DNA of 64,000 nucleotides from Mermis nigrescens (GCA_036768485.1 JAVLUZ010000157.1:9785358-9849357); one strand, 5' to 3'; numbered from the stretch's first letter, positions 43,218-55,612 are shown. Notes: generated by a model from the sequence alone, not told the origin. Numbers and translations are program-made.

Positions 43218-43745
43218 CATAAAAAAGAACGGTAAACCGGGCATAAAATTTGAAACATGTTTTAAAATCAGTAAGATTTTCTCTATCTAAAAAATCTATT
43301 CTCGTTGTTGTAACGACCCGTTAACAGGTCTAAAAATGCGACTGAAGTTGGACAACAAAATTTTTTATATGAGCCTGAATATCATGTGTTAAAATGGAGA
43401 CTACTACAAAATAACTTCCATCAGTAAGTAGATTGTCCATTTTTCTATTAAGTAATTATAATTTCATGAAAAACGAAGAAGTATTGATGGAGTTATTAAA
43501 AATATTCGAAAACAGACATTTTTCGCAAAAATTCAAAACCCGGAACTTTGATGCTTGGTATAAAAGCCCAGGAGCATTTTTGTAAAGTTTTACTTTACAC
43601 GTTTTCATCTGGTACCAAGACCTACCGATGGACGAAATTTCATTTGTTTCTGCGACAGGTCATCGGGACCGAATGTGCGAATCTTACCGGCAGTTGCTCA
43701 TAATCTATTTCACGAAACCTTGTGCATGAAAATCAATTTTCAGCG
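43218..43745 (-). repeat. Right arm of the old inverted repeat
   Basis: Inverse partner of 40380-40885. It is copied again within 58696-59913 as part of the segmental duplication. Confidence 0.75.
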
Positions 43746-44132
43746 TTCAAACAAGTAGCTACAAAATGGCTTCTAAGCAGGTTACTGTAACACAATTCGG
43801 CATAATTGAACTTAATGTGCTCATCAGTTGCTGTGCACAGTATTGTGATTGTTACATCAGTTTAAACTATTATTATAATCGATTTAGATCAATTCAAAAA
43901 TTGTAATCCATGCACTCATTGCAAAAGGTTACGTGAAATAGACTAGTCTATTTCATATAAGTTTCGGCGAAAATTTTGTTCTAAGCTGAAAGTACAAGTT
44001 AATGTGAAATGGACTATATGCAACTTATTCCATGAAAATCAAACAAATGCCTACACAATCCCAACTAACACATGTAAAATAACTTCACGGAACCTCGTGC
44101 ATGGGTCACAAGAGTACAATTTCGCTTCATTA

Positions 44133-45362
44133 TGTAACTCAGGTGGGTTCCGTCCGCCTTCGAGTTATTGGAGTATCTTAGCGCGCGCAAACGAGTTGGC
44201 TGATTCAGCACTTGAAGTATGTACGGATAAATAAACTGACAGCACGCCGTCAGAGAAGATACCCAACACACAACAACTACGAAAGCAGCGAACCCTCGTA
44301 AGTACCTTCGGGATTTACCTAAGTACCTATGCTACACCTAGCGCTGGTCAAGAAGCTGCGGTAAAAACCTGCACTCTTCCAAGCTGACCCTGAATACAAA
44401 CTACCTAAAATCTCCACGGACGTAATTGGTCCGGTACCTATGGAGAAAAAGGGAAGGAGATGCCGACCGCAGATCTTAACCAGGGGTAATTAGATAATCC
44501 CGGTATTCGCCCTAGGTCCTTAGACCTTTTTAGACCAAAAGAGTAATTTTTCGCGAAAAGAATTGAAAGGGTTTCGCACTAGATTACCTATGGCGAAACT
44601 ACTTACGATTTCTGGTTCCAACAGCACTCTGTACTTAAAACACAACAACAAAGAGCTCTATTCCGGGCTGTCATCTACTATAAAAATTATGTAATAATTT
44701 TTATAGATTTTTGGATTGAAAAAGGAATTATGAATTTTGCACAAAACGATAAATAAAAACTTTACCCAACGAAATCCGGCAAGAAATAAAGCTATGGCCG
44801 GCCTGATCCCAATTCCTGACTGCTTGCGATATAATGCACCCCTAAGCAGTGGATTTTTGTGCTTTTACCGAATTAAAACAATGAACAACAAATGGCGCTA
44901 ATATAGTCGAAGATGACACGCCGCAAAAGCAAAAGCCAAACTGGCACCAACTAACTAATAATCCTAAGGGGGATTGGCCCACAGTAATAGAAGAAGAAAT
45001 TATTGTAAAATGTGTTTATGACAAAAATTGTGTGCTACTTGCACATAGATTTTCCAGGTCTCCGCACAGGCTCAACGTGAATAGCGGTCATGTCGCCTAT
45101 GTTTTAAATGTGAAAAGTGATAGGGGACTTGTGGGGTGTTCCACAGTAAAAAGGTCGCATCATAGTATCCCTCGCGACACCTAGCGACAAGAGTCCAACC
45201 AATTGACACTGCGTGGTCGGAATGCCTCCGCATGTCATATCGTCGATCTGAAAATATGGCTGGGTCGCCAAAGTGGAAACACACGACCGGATGGTCTGAA
45301 TTGGCGCACTAAGGTGCGCAAAGGCCGTACATGTAACGGCTCGTGTAGATACACTATCTACA
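44133..45362 (-). repeat. 3' LTR of element 2
   Basis: It is 1230 bp and almost identical to 59914-61143; about half a dozen substitutions are visible. It is preceded by the 4-bp target duplication ATTA. Confidence 0.93.
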
Positions 45363-45376
45363 CTCCTCCCCTCACC
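45363..45376 (-). promoter_or_regulatory. Polypurine tract of element 2
   Basis: The minus-strand GGTGAGGGGAGGAG abuts the 3' LTR. It fixes both the element orientation and the LTR boundary. Confidence 0.85.
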
Positions 45377-45897
45377 GGGAAAAAATTCGGAACACGGGCC
45401 AAATTTTTGTTTTAATTGGAATGAAAATTATTGAAATATAAGAAAAATTTGTTGGGGATCCAACAAATGGAAAAGTTTGAGTAATTTATCGAAATTTTGG
45501 TTGGGCCCCCTGTGGATGGGGAAAAAAATTTGAGTTAAAAAGTATGGCGGCTGAATCCATGACCGAGCCTCTATCAAGTAGTGCGGAAACCTGAAAAATA
45601 AATTTGGATAAAAGGAAATTAAGTAGATTTTAGATAAAGTTAAGATAAAATAAGGCCACACTTGCTCTGAGCAAGTTCAGGAATCAACAAGCTTAAAATG
45701 ACGAGATTATGCAAAAGTTAAAGACAAAAATTTTAAAGATACAGGCAATAACGGACCGCGAACTAGTAGTTTTATAATAAAGACGCTTTACACAAGACGC
45801 GAAAAAGACAACGTTGATCCAAACAAATAAAATGCTGCTGGCCATCGGCACGATTGCAGAGTCCAAATAAATGTGGTAAGCGAGCCAAACGTGGCTA
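45377..45897 (-). other. 3' untranslated region of element 2
   Basis: AT-rich sequence between the ORF4 tail and the polypurine tract. No conserved frame is seen. Confidence 0.5.
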
Positions 45898-47703
45898 TCA
45901 ACGGCGTTTATGGTCGGGTTTCGACGTCGGAAAGAAACCAGACGATCGAATCGAGCAACGCAACGAGTCACTCGAGTCCGTAGAGCGACGATTTGACGGG
46001 CGATCCTCATCCAATAAATTTATGCACGGTTGCATGCGTTCGCGCAAGCTACGATGTTCGTCGTACGAAACGGCATCGGGCGATGGTGCTTCGAATCCAT
46101 AATAAACTCGTGGTTGACTAGACGGAGTAGCCGGACGGCGGAACTCCTCGAACCTTTGATCACGGCGCGGTGGAGAAGGAAAGCGCCCAAAACTGCCGGA
46201 TTCATGCGAAGGAGAGCGCGAATGGTATGGTTGTGGTTGTGGTTGACCCCAAAACTCATTTGACCGGGAGATTGAACGGCGTTCGTGTTGCGGCCGATCG
46301 AGACTAACGGTTGACTGCGGCGACCAACGCGTTGGTGATGGGCGACGCCCAACGCCTTCGCGTTGACGCTGTGGCGAACGCTGCTGCGACGATTCAAATT
46401 GCCGCTGTTGATAACCGCCAACGTTGTCAGCCGACCGCTGCAACCAATGCGTCGGTAATGAGCCACGCCCAAAACCTTCGTGTTGATGCAACAGCGACCT
46501 TTGGCGCTGCACTGCTCGCGGCGGCGGGGTTGAACGCGGCCGGTGTTGCTGCGTTGGCCGCTGCTGCAATTGCTCACGCGGCGTTGACGCTGCCGGTAAC
46601 TGGGGCAAATTCTGTCTGAAACGAGACAAAGAAGAGGGTCCGGGTTCGTTTTCAGATGGCTTCGATAATAACGCCACTTGGCGATAGATCATCACTTGCC
46701 TTTCGCGTCGCTCTCGTCGTTTTTGATTGGCACGCATAGCTCGTTGAGTATGTTCATATTTATTCCGGATGTATCAGCTGGCCTTTAATAAAGGAATGGC
46801 TTCGTGATAGGATCGTAAGCGTTCCATGTACGCGTTCTCATCCTCACGTCTTATTTCAGAGGCCACGGCTAAAGAGCCTGGCTTACGTGCAACAGTAACG
46901 CGTGGCAATGGCGGCATCGGTTGAGTTTCACGATCGGCTTTCTCAATTATCATTCGGGCCTGGCGTAAGTCGATCTGAGCCTGTAAGGAAAGATCTGAAA
47001 CGTTTTGTCGTTTCTTCGCTTGGGGGCCACTTGGGTCCTCCGCATCAGCGAGTCATTTGTGCGATTGGTGTCTCTGCTGGTTTTGACAAATATTGTTCAA
47101 TTCGTCAGGCAGTTTTTTCAGAAGATAATGCGTAGAGTGTTGGCGCGATTTGTGACGACCAAATTGAGCAGGCACCGTTAAGTCAGGATCTGTGGCTTTG
47201 CGAATTAGCTGAATATCGCAATGTAGCACAACCGGATCCTCAATTTCTTCCGCTAACTCAGGAAATTCTACAAAGGCTTCCCTCGGAAATTGAGTATACG
47301 TCGGACCAAAGAAGGCGGCACGAAGCATCCGTTGAATCTGTTCACACATTCGCCAGGCAATTCCAGGATCGCCATACAACGTCGCGAAAATGAAGAAACG
47401 TTGATCTAAATAGTGCAACAGTGATGTAGCTTGCAACACGTGCGCAGTAGCGAACACCGGTTCGCGGCTGAAAGTGGTTTCGTATCCTCTCTCGAATTCA
47501 CGGAACGCTTTGAAAATATCAACCATTAGCCGCATCGTCAAACACAACGGCGCCATATGATCAGGCTGAGGCTGGATACGATGGGGAAAGAACTCAGGCC
47601 GAATTGTGACACCGAGTCAAATGTTCATTTGCGGCAGCGTCGGCTGAAAAGAATGGTTTGCGACGTATTGGATGTTTACTTCGTAGACCATATAACCAGT
47701 CAT
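45898..47703 (-). pseudogene. ORF4 of element 2: novel conserved domain plus Arg/Gln/Ser tail
   Basis: The start is the ATG at 47701-47703, overlapping the ORF3 stop as ATGA. The N-terminal part (MVYEVNIQYV) aligns with element 1 and is followed by an in-frame TGA near 47618. The conserved domain then reads LMVDIFKAFREFERGYE, YGDPGIAWRMCEQIQRMLR, FFGPTYTQFPREAFVEFPEL and DPDLTVPAQFG. Frameshifts lie near 47050 and 46750. The tail to 45898 is rich in Arg, Gln, Ser and Pro with RSPS/RSPQ motifs. I know no family with this signature. A nucleic-acid-binding or particle role is only a guess from composition. Confidence 0.7.
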
Positions 47704-50060
47704 GATAAAATGCGATTTTGCGTAAACAACGGATCTAGATAGAACTGGCAGTGAAAGACAGAGGGCTGCATAATAAAACGCGGCGCAACCCAATTCCTAA
47801 ATGCCTCTTCTGGATCCGGATCCGTGGGCAAGCATAGCGGAATGATTGGCCTCTCCGGCGGATTAGAGATTCGACAATACTGCAAATAACGGGCGTACAT
47901 CGAGTTGTAACACAGTTGAATGTCAGTACGCAAATCTGTGTACAGTTCCAAACCTGCTTCTGGTCCAAGCCAATCGCCAAAATTGAGAAAATTATGGATA
48001 GACAGGCAAGGTTGACCTGTTTCCTGCAATTCTTGCATGGTTTCCTGAAAATAATTCTGCGTAAGCGGTTGTTTGCCGTTGTTCCTCGTTATCCTGCACC
48101 TGAATTGGCTGTTCAGCCGGAGTTAGGACAACTGGTTCCGTCGGTTGTGGCTGCGTAATTCAAGGAATACGCGTCAACGGCAAAGGCTCGGCGGCAAAAG
48201 GCAACGTCATTGAGGCCATGATATTTTGGATATCCGTCGGCGCCGAGTAAGCAGGCGGAGGAGGAGCCACTGAAGCTGGAACAGCTTGTAAGGGCTCAAA
48301 ACGCGATTTTCGAGTACGTGCCGGTTGAGAGACCAAAGGCAAATTTTCGACATCCAGGGGCCGACCTAACGGGGCGCTGGTTGCGGCCACAACTGGAACC
48401 CTATCTAAAACGTTTGTATCCATTGGTTCAGGCACATTACGCGATGTGGAAGGCAAATTAGCAATAATACCATTGAGAACTTGTTGCTGCATCGGCGATG
48501 GCGAACGCTGCGACGGCGGCGGAAATGGCGGCCTACCCTGGTCATCTAACTCATAGCCATCTAAAATAATCATCGTCGGATCCTCGCCGTCCGAATCAGC
48601 TGTCAATGATCTGCGGAAATGTCATCGTATGGCTTTTCGCCTTTGTTTCATATTGGGCGGTAATTTCGACAGCTTGATGTATAACAGCTCCGGCGGCGGC
48701 GCCGCCTGGACGGAACGTTCGTCACCCTCAAAAGTAAAACCTGGCGGAACACGATGAGGAGAAATTCGACTCATGTTTGGCGAATACATATCGATAAGAA
48801 TGTAGACATCGAGTGAGAAAATCGGGTCTAAAACGAGATACCGTAACATAGGACCCGTCAAAGGCATGTTCCATGCCTGGCCAATCCACGTGACCACACC
48901 TGGGCGTGGGGGGGGGTTTGGGGGTATGCACCCCCAGAAACCAAAATACCCCCCAGAAATCAAAATACCCCCCAGAATTCAATTTTTGAAAATTTTTTTC
49001 GTTTTTTTCGCAATTTTTTGATGCCAATGGATAGTGCTTGACGAGAAACGTCGAAAAATGGTGTTTTTATCGCCATACCACCATTTTTAAGGCCATTTTT
49101 CGACCTTCAAAAAAATCTTGCACCTCCCCCCAGAATTTTCTTGCTGCCCACGTATGCACGTGACTGCCGAAGAATCCGGCTGCATATCGAAGAAGAAAGC
49201 TGCCAACGTTTTTAGGCGATGATTTCTGGCATCGATACGATGTTTGACCATGAAAAAGCGGCTCATCACCAGCGTATCTAAAATATTGGCCCTGAAAACC
49301 AAACGCGGTGGAGGAAAGCTATCACGATTTTGTAAATAGGCCACTACATCTGCGCAATGTGGGCCGTAGACGTGAAAATAGGCAATCTTATCATTACTAG
49401 GATTGTGGCAGGCTAGAAAAACATCTCGCAGCTGTGTCTCAAGCAACTCCGCCAGCCCAAACGGGGGCTGTGGAAACCTAGAAATATCCCAAACAAAAAC
49501 ATGGCCACGAACATCGGCGATCTGAATGTATCAAACAAAAGGACCGTTGGCCTGCATGTAGTTGGGATCGAGTTGTTGCCAATATCGTTCCCAAACGCGG
49601 TAGGGCATGAACAAACGGTCGTTAACATTCTCGGAGTCAAAGCCAAAAAAGTACTGGCTGTTCAGACGATTAGACGACCTGAAAAGTGTTCGTATCGCGT
49701 TATAAGACTGTTCGTGTGTTTTGACCATTACGGTATGTCGAATGGCGTTTTTGGGCACATATGGCGCTGACAACGGGATACGGTCCATTGTTGCCAGCCA
49801 CCACTTATGTTGGGCATAGATACAATCGTAGTGGTGTGGCGTTTTGTGGTGTGATGGTTTGCAAAGATTGGGAGTCACGTGTTCGTCGTTTTGCAGTAAA
49901 GCATCTGTAAAGGGACTACGTCTGCGCGATACTGCTTTGCAGCAGCCGCAGCTTCGAGCGCTATGAGGAAATGGGCGGCATCGTTGTCGTTCCCGAGGCT
50001 AAACGTCGGACAAACTCGGTCCACGACGTCCTCTTCTGTTGGGGCACGCTGCTCAGCCAT
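47700..50060 (-). pseudogene. ORF3 of element 2: DEDDy 3'-5' exonuclease-like protein, split by a MITE
   Basis: The ATG at 50060 (GCCATGGCTG context) lies inside the pol tail in a different frame. Exo I is FFGFDSENVNDR; exo II is the Asp of NPSNDKIAYFHVYG; a DTLVMSRFF helix and HRLKTLAAFFFDM follow. Exo III is AWNMPLTGPMLRYLVLD, keeping the Tyr and the last Asp that element 1 has lost. So all four acidic residues plus Tyr of the DEDDy class are present. Damage: TGA near 49877, an in-frame stop near 49531, a 262-bp MITE at 48895, a stop near 48161 and a frameshift near 48045. A Pro/Ser linker and a conserved C-terminal segment (NFGDWLGPEAGLELY) follow. It ends at TGA 47700-47702. Confidence 0.78.
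48895..49156 (-). mobile_element. MITE, family A, inside the exonuclease-like ORF3
   Basis: It starts CACACCTGGGCGTGGG and ends GCCCACGTATG. The exact 8-mer CACGTGAC flanks it (48887-48894, 49157-49164). It falls between the exo II helix region and exo III. Element plus one target copy is 270 bp, a multiple of three, but stops within the MITE close the frame. Confidence 0.96.
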
Positions 50061-50560
50061 GGCTCTGCAAAAGGTGTAACGTTAGTTAAGGGCACGGCAT
50101 GTGCCGATTTAGCACCAATTAACAAACGAACAGGCGCACACTCCCTCCTATTCCTTTCCCGGCCCGCTAATTCCTCAAAAGTTATAACTAGTGCCGGACA
50201 CACAGGTCGACGCGGTAGCTTAACTAAAACAAAATCACCGGGTACATATGCGTACTTTTCGGCAATGAGATCGGAATAGGGCTACTTTGGGGCAGGTAAG
50301 AGGCGATTACGGTGCACTACATGTTTGATTAAAGGATTATGCAAATAGATGATGCGCGCAGTTTCAGGCGTTGGCAAGGCTTTGATGCGATATGGACCTA
50401 ATTGTTTAGGTGAAAGTTTTCCAATTTCAGGCTGAATTACTGCTTTATAGTTGAGATATACAATATTGTCAACTGCAAATTTACTTTCAGCGCGTTGTTT
50501 CGTCATACTGCTTTTTCTGATGGTTACGCGCTTTAGCAAGATTTTTGCTAGTGATGTCAT
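49961..50560 (-). pseudogene. Pol C-terminus of element 2: GPY/F module and PWWP/Tudor-like domain
   Basis: After a frameshift near 50490 the frame carries PEIGKLSPKQLGPYRI and HVVHRNRLLP (GPY/F). A TAG near 50282 interrupts it. The second module has AYVPGDFVLVKLPRRPVCPA, then LVITFEEL, and VPLTNVTPFAEPWL. It parallels element 1 throughout, which argues that the second module is a real, maintained part of Pol. PWWP/Tudor likeness is inferred from pattern only. Confidence 0.6.
50065..50090 (-). promoter_or_regulatory. Splice-acceptor-like site before the ORF3 ATG, element 2
   Basis: The minus strand reads AACTAACG (branch-point-like), ACACCTTTTGCAG, then AGCC and the ORF3 ATG. It is the same arrangement and 4-nt spacing as element 1, although the surrounding bases differ. 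Confidence 0.45.
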
Positions 50561-52886
50561 GTAGGTTAAGAAGCGTAAGTTTCAGATCAGCAAGATATTT
50601 TTCAGCGATGTTAGGCAGATTAGGATTCAACGCGAGATCGCTTAAAAGCTGTATATCGAGTGGAAAAGAAGGTTCACGACCGTACAGCATCTCAAATGGC
50701 GAAATATTTGTAGATGACTGCGGCGTTGCGCGATACGCGAATAAAGCAAAAGGCAAAAATTGTTCCCAATCGTATTGATTTCTCGCGCTTAGTTTATAAA
50801 GTCCATCGATGAGTGTTCGATTATACCGTTCAACTAACCCATCACACTGAGGATGATAAGGGGTTGTGAAAACTTTTTGAACGCTTAGTAATTTGCAAAC
50901 TTCGGAAATTAGCGCTGATGTGAAATTTGAGCCTTGATCAGTTAAAAATTGCTTTGGAACGCCGTGTCTAGGAATTACTTCGCGCAATAATAGGTTTGCT
51001 ATGGTGACCGCTTTTATATCAGACACTGCAAACGCTTCAACATACTTAGTAAAATAATCCATGAAGACAACGATTTGATCATTCCCGGACGTCGAGCGAG
51101 GCATATGGAGACAATCACACGCGATTAACTCAAAGGGTGCTGAAACTTCGATGGGCTGCAGAGGTATGGTGGTGGGATTATTTGCTACCTTACGCTGCAA
51201 ACACACCTCACAATTCTTACACCATGCAAGCACATCATTCTCCATTCTAGGCCACCAGTAACGAAGCTGAATGGCGGGTAAGATTTTTCGCGCGGAAAAA
51301 TGGGCTCCAAAGATGGAATCATGAAATTCGGTTAAGATGAAACTACGAAGCGACTTGGGAATGACAAGCTGATGAATGGTGTTAGCTGCGCGCTTAGGCT
51401 GAAATCTGCGATAGAGAATTTTATTTAGCAAGAAAAATTCGTCGCGATATTTACGTGTTGTTAAGTCGCTGAGCGATTCACGAATTTTGTTTAACTCTTC
51501 ATCTTGACGTTGTTCGGCAAGGAGTTTAGCAGGCGACAGAATTTCTGCTTTTTCAGCTTCAGATAAAGTGATGCGTTCATAAAAAACTGGCGGATGATCT
51601 TTTTGCGCAGCTTGCTGTTTTGGCGCGATGGTTTGTTGTCTTATATCAGGTGGTTTGTTGTCGTCGTCAGACTCAGACGCTTCAGATTCGAGGTTAGCGA
51701 CGTTAGCAACGGGTTTACGTTCGAGTTTATAGCATTGTTCGTCGCGATCGTACTTAGGATGACGTGATAATAAGTCCGCAGCACAGTTATATGCGCCTGG
51801 TACATAAACAACCTCATACTCGTATTCCTGTAATTTTAAACCCCAGCGTCTTAAACGACTGGAAGGATCTTTTACATTTACGAGCCAAGTAAGCGCCTGA
51901 TGATCTGTTTCCACGATGAATTTTTTGCCATAAAGATAATGCCTATAATGCTTAATTGCCCAGACAACCGCTAAAGCCTCCTTCTCAGAAGTGGCATAGT
52001 TACATTCGGCCGATTTTAAAACACGACTAGCATAACCAAGGATAAAACGATTTTTAGATGGAAGATGTTTCTGCGTAAGAATGGCACCTAGCGCGTAATT
52101 GCTTGCGTCGGTTGTCAGGATGAATTGATGGTCATTATCGAACTTAGGCAACTGCAAAATCGGTGGTGAAGTAAAGGCATCTTTTAACGTTTGAAAAGCT
52201 TTTTGATGTTCTTCAATCCAAAGAAATTCCGTGTCTTTCCTTAATAAACGAAAAAGAGGTTTCGCAATTTTCGTGAGATCTTTTACAAATTTTTTGAACC
52301 ATTGAACGAGACCAAGCAATTTCTGTAAAGCTTTCACCGTTTTTGGCACTGGAAAATTGATCAAATCTGCAATTTTAGTCAAGTCAGGAGCAATACCTAG
52401 CGAACTTTTGCGATGACCCAAAAATTGGACTTCTGCATGAGCTAGATGACACTTTTCTGGTTTAACCCTTAAGTTTGCGTTTTGAAGTGCGCGAAAGACA
52501 TTTTCTAGATCTTTAAGATGCTCTGAAAACGTGCGCGAAAACTTAATTATATCGTCAATATATACGAGACAGGTTTTCCAATTTAAACCAGCAAGAAGAA
52601 GCTCCATAAGGCGCTGAAAATCGGCAGGGGCGTTTTTTAAACCGAAAGGTAACACTTTGAATTCGTAGTGACCTACAGGACAGATAAAAGCGGTTTTTTC
52701 ACGCGATTTTTCGTCAAGGGGGATCTGCCAATACCCAGATTTTAAGTCTAGCGTACTAAAGTAAGCTGCAGACCCTAGGACATCAAAATAATTGTCAATT
52801 TGAGGTAGGGGATAAATCTGAGTTTTTGTCACATCATTTAATCGTCGATAATCCACAACTGGGCGGAGGAACCATCTTTTTCCCAA
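50487..52886 (-). pseudogene. Pol of element 2: reverse transcriptase, RNase H, integrase
   Basis: This is an almost 800-codon open stretch. RT runs from RPVVDYRRLND through FSTLDLKSGYWQIPL and LPFGLKNAPADFQ to LVYIDDIIKFSR (YIDD). RNase H has LTTDASNYALGAIL, SEKEALAVVWAI and TDHQALTWL. Integrase has HDSIFGAHF with CKNCEVC and the DDE core (IACDCLHM, LTDQGSNF, GLVERYNRTL). All catalytic residues are present. A small frameshift near 52870 separates it from the protease frame. Protein similarity to element 1 is high, roughly 80% by eye over RT-integrase. Confidence 0.93.
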
Positions 52887-53301
52887 TTAAAAACAAAGGA
52901 CTGGCCCAGGGACTTGTTGTTGGTCTGATGACTTTTTCCGCGATCATTTCGTTTATTATTCGTTGCATGACTTGTCGGCGCGCGTGTTCGACATGATAAG
53001 TTTTACCTACAACAGGGGGATTATTCCCTGTGTCGATGTGATGTTTAATGAGCGGAGTGCGACCGAGTGGTTCGCCTTTTAAAGCGAATATCGAATTATA
53101 TTTATGACAAAGATCACGAATTTGCTGCTGTTCCTTAGAATTAGCGATGGAACCCTGTAAAGCCTTATTTATTGAGGAAAAAAGTTCGGGCGAGCGATTG
53201 TCTGAGACAGAAACATGAGATACGACCTCGACATCAGACGTTAGCGATCCAATTAGCTCTCCAGTGTCGACCTGAACGGGCGATTTCGAGATGTTACATA
53301 A
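52834..53301 (-). pseudogene. Pol of element 2: segment between protease and RT
   Basis: It encodes LCNISKSPVQVDTGELIGSL to SPWASPLFLIGKK and joins RT after a frameshift near 52870. Its upstream continuation was cut off by the solo LTR at 53302; the coding frame resumes beyond 54346. Confidence 0.85.
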
Positions 53302-54346
53302 TGTAACTGCGAGAGTTACACGCTTAGGCGAACCTGCCTTAGCAGTTTGCAATAGCCATAACATAGCCAATACTAGTAGCTATCTATGATAGTGCACTGT
53401 GGGCTATGCCTTCGGTCTTCCCATTAATTTCCCAAATTTTCAATAATAAAAAACATTTAGATACTTGTCCGGTATCGTAGACCTAAGTGTATGATAATAG
53501 TAATTGTTTCATCCATACCGCTTGTGTAATCGATCTGAGATAAAAGTCAATTCAGTATTATGTTAAGTTGATCGTTGTTTTTAATTTACTGTAATGGTCA
53601 TTGAGGCCAACGTATGGAAGGTCGAGTTTAGTTTTTGGCTTGTTCTGTTTTTTGTTGGTCGGTTATTCTCGACTGTACATAGTCATTTTTCTTTTGCGTA
53701 TTTGTTTTCCGGCTATAGGCCGTGTGTTATTCGTTGAATAAAATCTTAGAAAACCAACCCAGTGGTTTCGGATATACCGAGGGTTTGGTCGGCTATCATC
53801 CCTTCGTCGAGGACTTCCACCCATCTAGTGGACTGATAGGTAAATTCCGTATGATAGTCTTTTCCATTCGAAAATCATAATTTATATCTCAAGCCTAAAA
53901 ATTGATCAAAATTATTATTTAATCTTTAGAGATGATTGATCAGCATAGAGCTCGTTGTTGTTGCTTTCATAGTTCAGCGTGCTACACAAATTAGGAACCA
54001 AAACATTTCGAATCAGGCACTGATTGAAAATAAGTTAAATTACAACTTGGGCTTGAGATAGGTCAACTGACCTCCGCGGCAAATACCGAGACTAGGTAGG
54101 TAGCCTTAGGTCTTAGGGCGTAGCTGCTAAGATCACCCGACATAAAAGCAGCCAGCAATATTAGGGTCTGAGGGGATCAAAGCCGTAAGGTCTGTAAGGG
54201 TCCAAAGATCGAAAGCCTCAGAGCCGCGCGATCGGGGCCAGCACTAAGCGTAGACTTAAGTACCTACGTACCTAGGTAAATCTCGAAGGTAATGTATCCG
54301 TCCTATGTCGATTCTTTGTAGACATAAGGCGGCTCCTACATTTACA
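53302..54346 (+). mobile_element. Solo LTR of the element-1 family inserted in element 2 pol
   Basis: It reads TGTAACTGCGAGAGTTACA at the start and ends ATTTACA, matching the element-1 LTR in plus orientation with many substitutions and indels. ATAA precedes it and TAAC follows, consistent with an ATAA target whose first base merges with the LTR end. No internal sequence remains, so an entire element inserted here and was later removed by LTR recombination. Confidence 0.9.
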
Positions 54347-55612
54347 TAACCTCAAAGGAAAAACTGAAACTGAAGTGTTGACGATAGCAGGGGCGACAAA
54401 AAGTGAACTTTTGCGCATAAAATCTGGATCGGGCTCGAAAAGTGCAATATCCGCATCATAGGAACCATGACTTATATAAGCAGGTGTTATTAATTCGTGG
54501 CGTGGCAAAATCGTGATGGGCTCTGAAATTGAAACATGCACGCAGATAGGACATGCGATCTTAGCATTTGGATTGGTACGAAACTGCAATTTTTCACTCG
54601 GTGATAAGAGATTTAATTTTATACCGTTTATAAACGCGCAATCTTCGATGGGATTTACCCAGAGTAACGCGGAACGGCAAAAATCAAAACCGAGAAGCAT
54701 GTCTTCTGGCAATTTATCGATGATAGACACCAACGTGGGAATAGAATGATCCGCGATAGTTATAGTCATATTAAAATTAAAGCGAACAACTACTGTTGTG
54801 TCACCTACACCGTGCACGACTTTAGACGTTTGTTTCGGAGGTAACCTGAAACCTAGTCTTAAAAATGCTGCAGTAGTCATCATTGTGACTTGCGAGCCAG
54901 TGTCAATTAGTGCCGGGATTTTTACACCATGAATTTCAGCCAAAATGGTGGGTAGATTTGTACCTGCATGACTAACTATCGGAATTTCAGAATCCTGATT
55001 TAAGGTGGGGGATGAAGTCATTTTTTCTAAAACCGCTAATCTTCGCTGCAATCTATCATATTCTTCCAAAAATGCTTGGGATGCAAAATTTTCTTCCCGC
55101 TTAGTTTCTTCAGATTGATGAGAAGTAACCATGTTTGCATTTTTCTTAGGCGAGTAGGGCGGTTGCGGCGGGGGATAATCTAAGGCGGGCTGGAAATCCG
55201 CTACATATGTGACGTTAGGGGGATAATTTCGCGGCGCAGAACGATAATTGGAATTATAATACGTATTACGCTGTTCTGCCGGATGAGTCACATAAGGATT
55301 ATTTTGGCGATAGTCATACGATTGCATGCGATTATCATAGGGCTGATTTTGATAGTTTTGGCGATAATTTGGCGCGTAATCGTTATAGTTTTGCCTAAAA
55401 ATTGGACGCGAGCGCCTAGAATCAAAACGTGCGTCAGAACTTTGAGGGATAGGTTGACGATTTTGGCTTTGATCGCGATACCTAGGCTTAGACTGAGGTC
55501 GATTATTATTATTTGAGCGCGACGATGAGCGATTACGACTATTCCAAGAACGCGACTGACTACGTTGACGCGCAGGCGGGTTCGAATTTCGCTTGCTGTG
55601 CATTTTCGTCAA
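54347..55612 (-). pseudogene. Pol of element 2: protease region
   Basis: The Arg/Ser/Asn/Gln-rich start overlaps the end of gag by about 53 bp in the +1 frame. The protease then shows ALIDTGSQVTMM (DTG) and PEDMLLGFDFC. It is cut at 54347 by the solo LTR within the stretch reading VFPLRLC. In element 1 gag and pol share one frame across a TGA, so the expression mode of the ancestor is not certain. Confidence 0.88.

Larger units (their letters stand above)
42907..45362. repeat. Source copy of a 2.45-kb segmental duplication
   Basis: This segment (1.2 kb of flank, then the left LTR of element 2) recurs at 58696-61143 with about 97-99% identity by eye. The flank half contains the right arm of the old inverted repeat. 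A 119-codon frame at 42931-43290 is not conserved in the second copy (indels), so I do not call it a gene. Confidence 0.9.

Noticed and set aside
42931..43290. 119-codon hydrophobic-looking frame beside element 2
   Set aside because: The duplicated copy at 58720-59080 has frame-breaking indels, and the sequence belongs to an old repeat, so coding is not supported.
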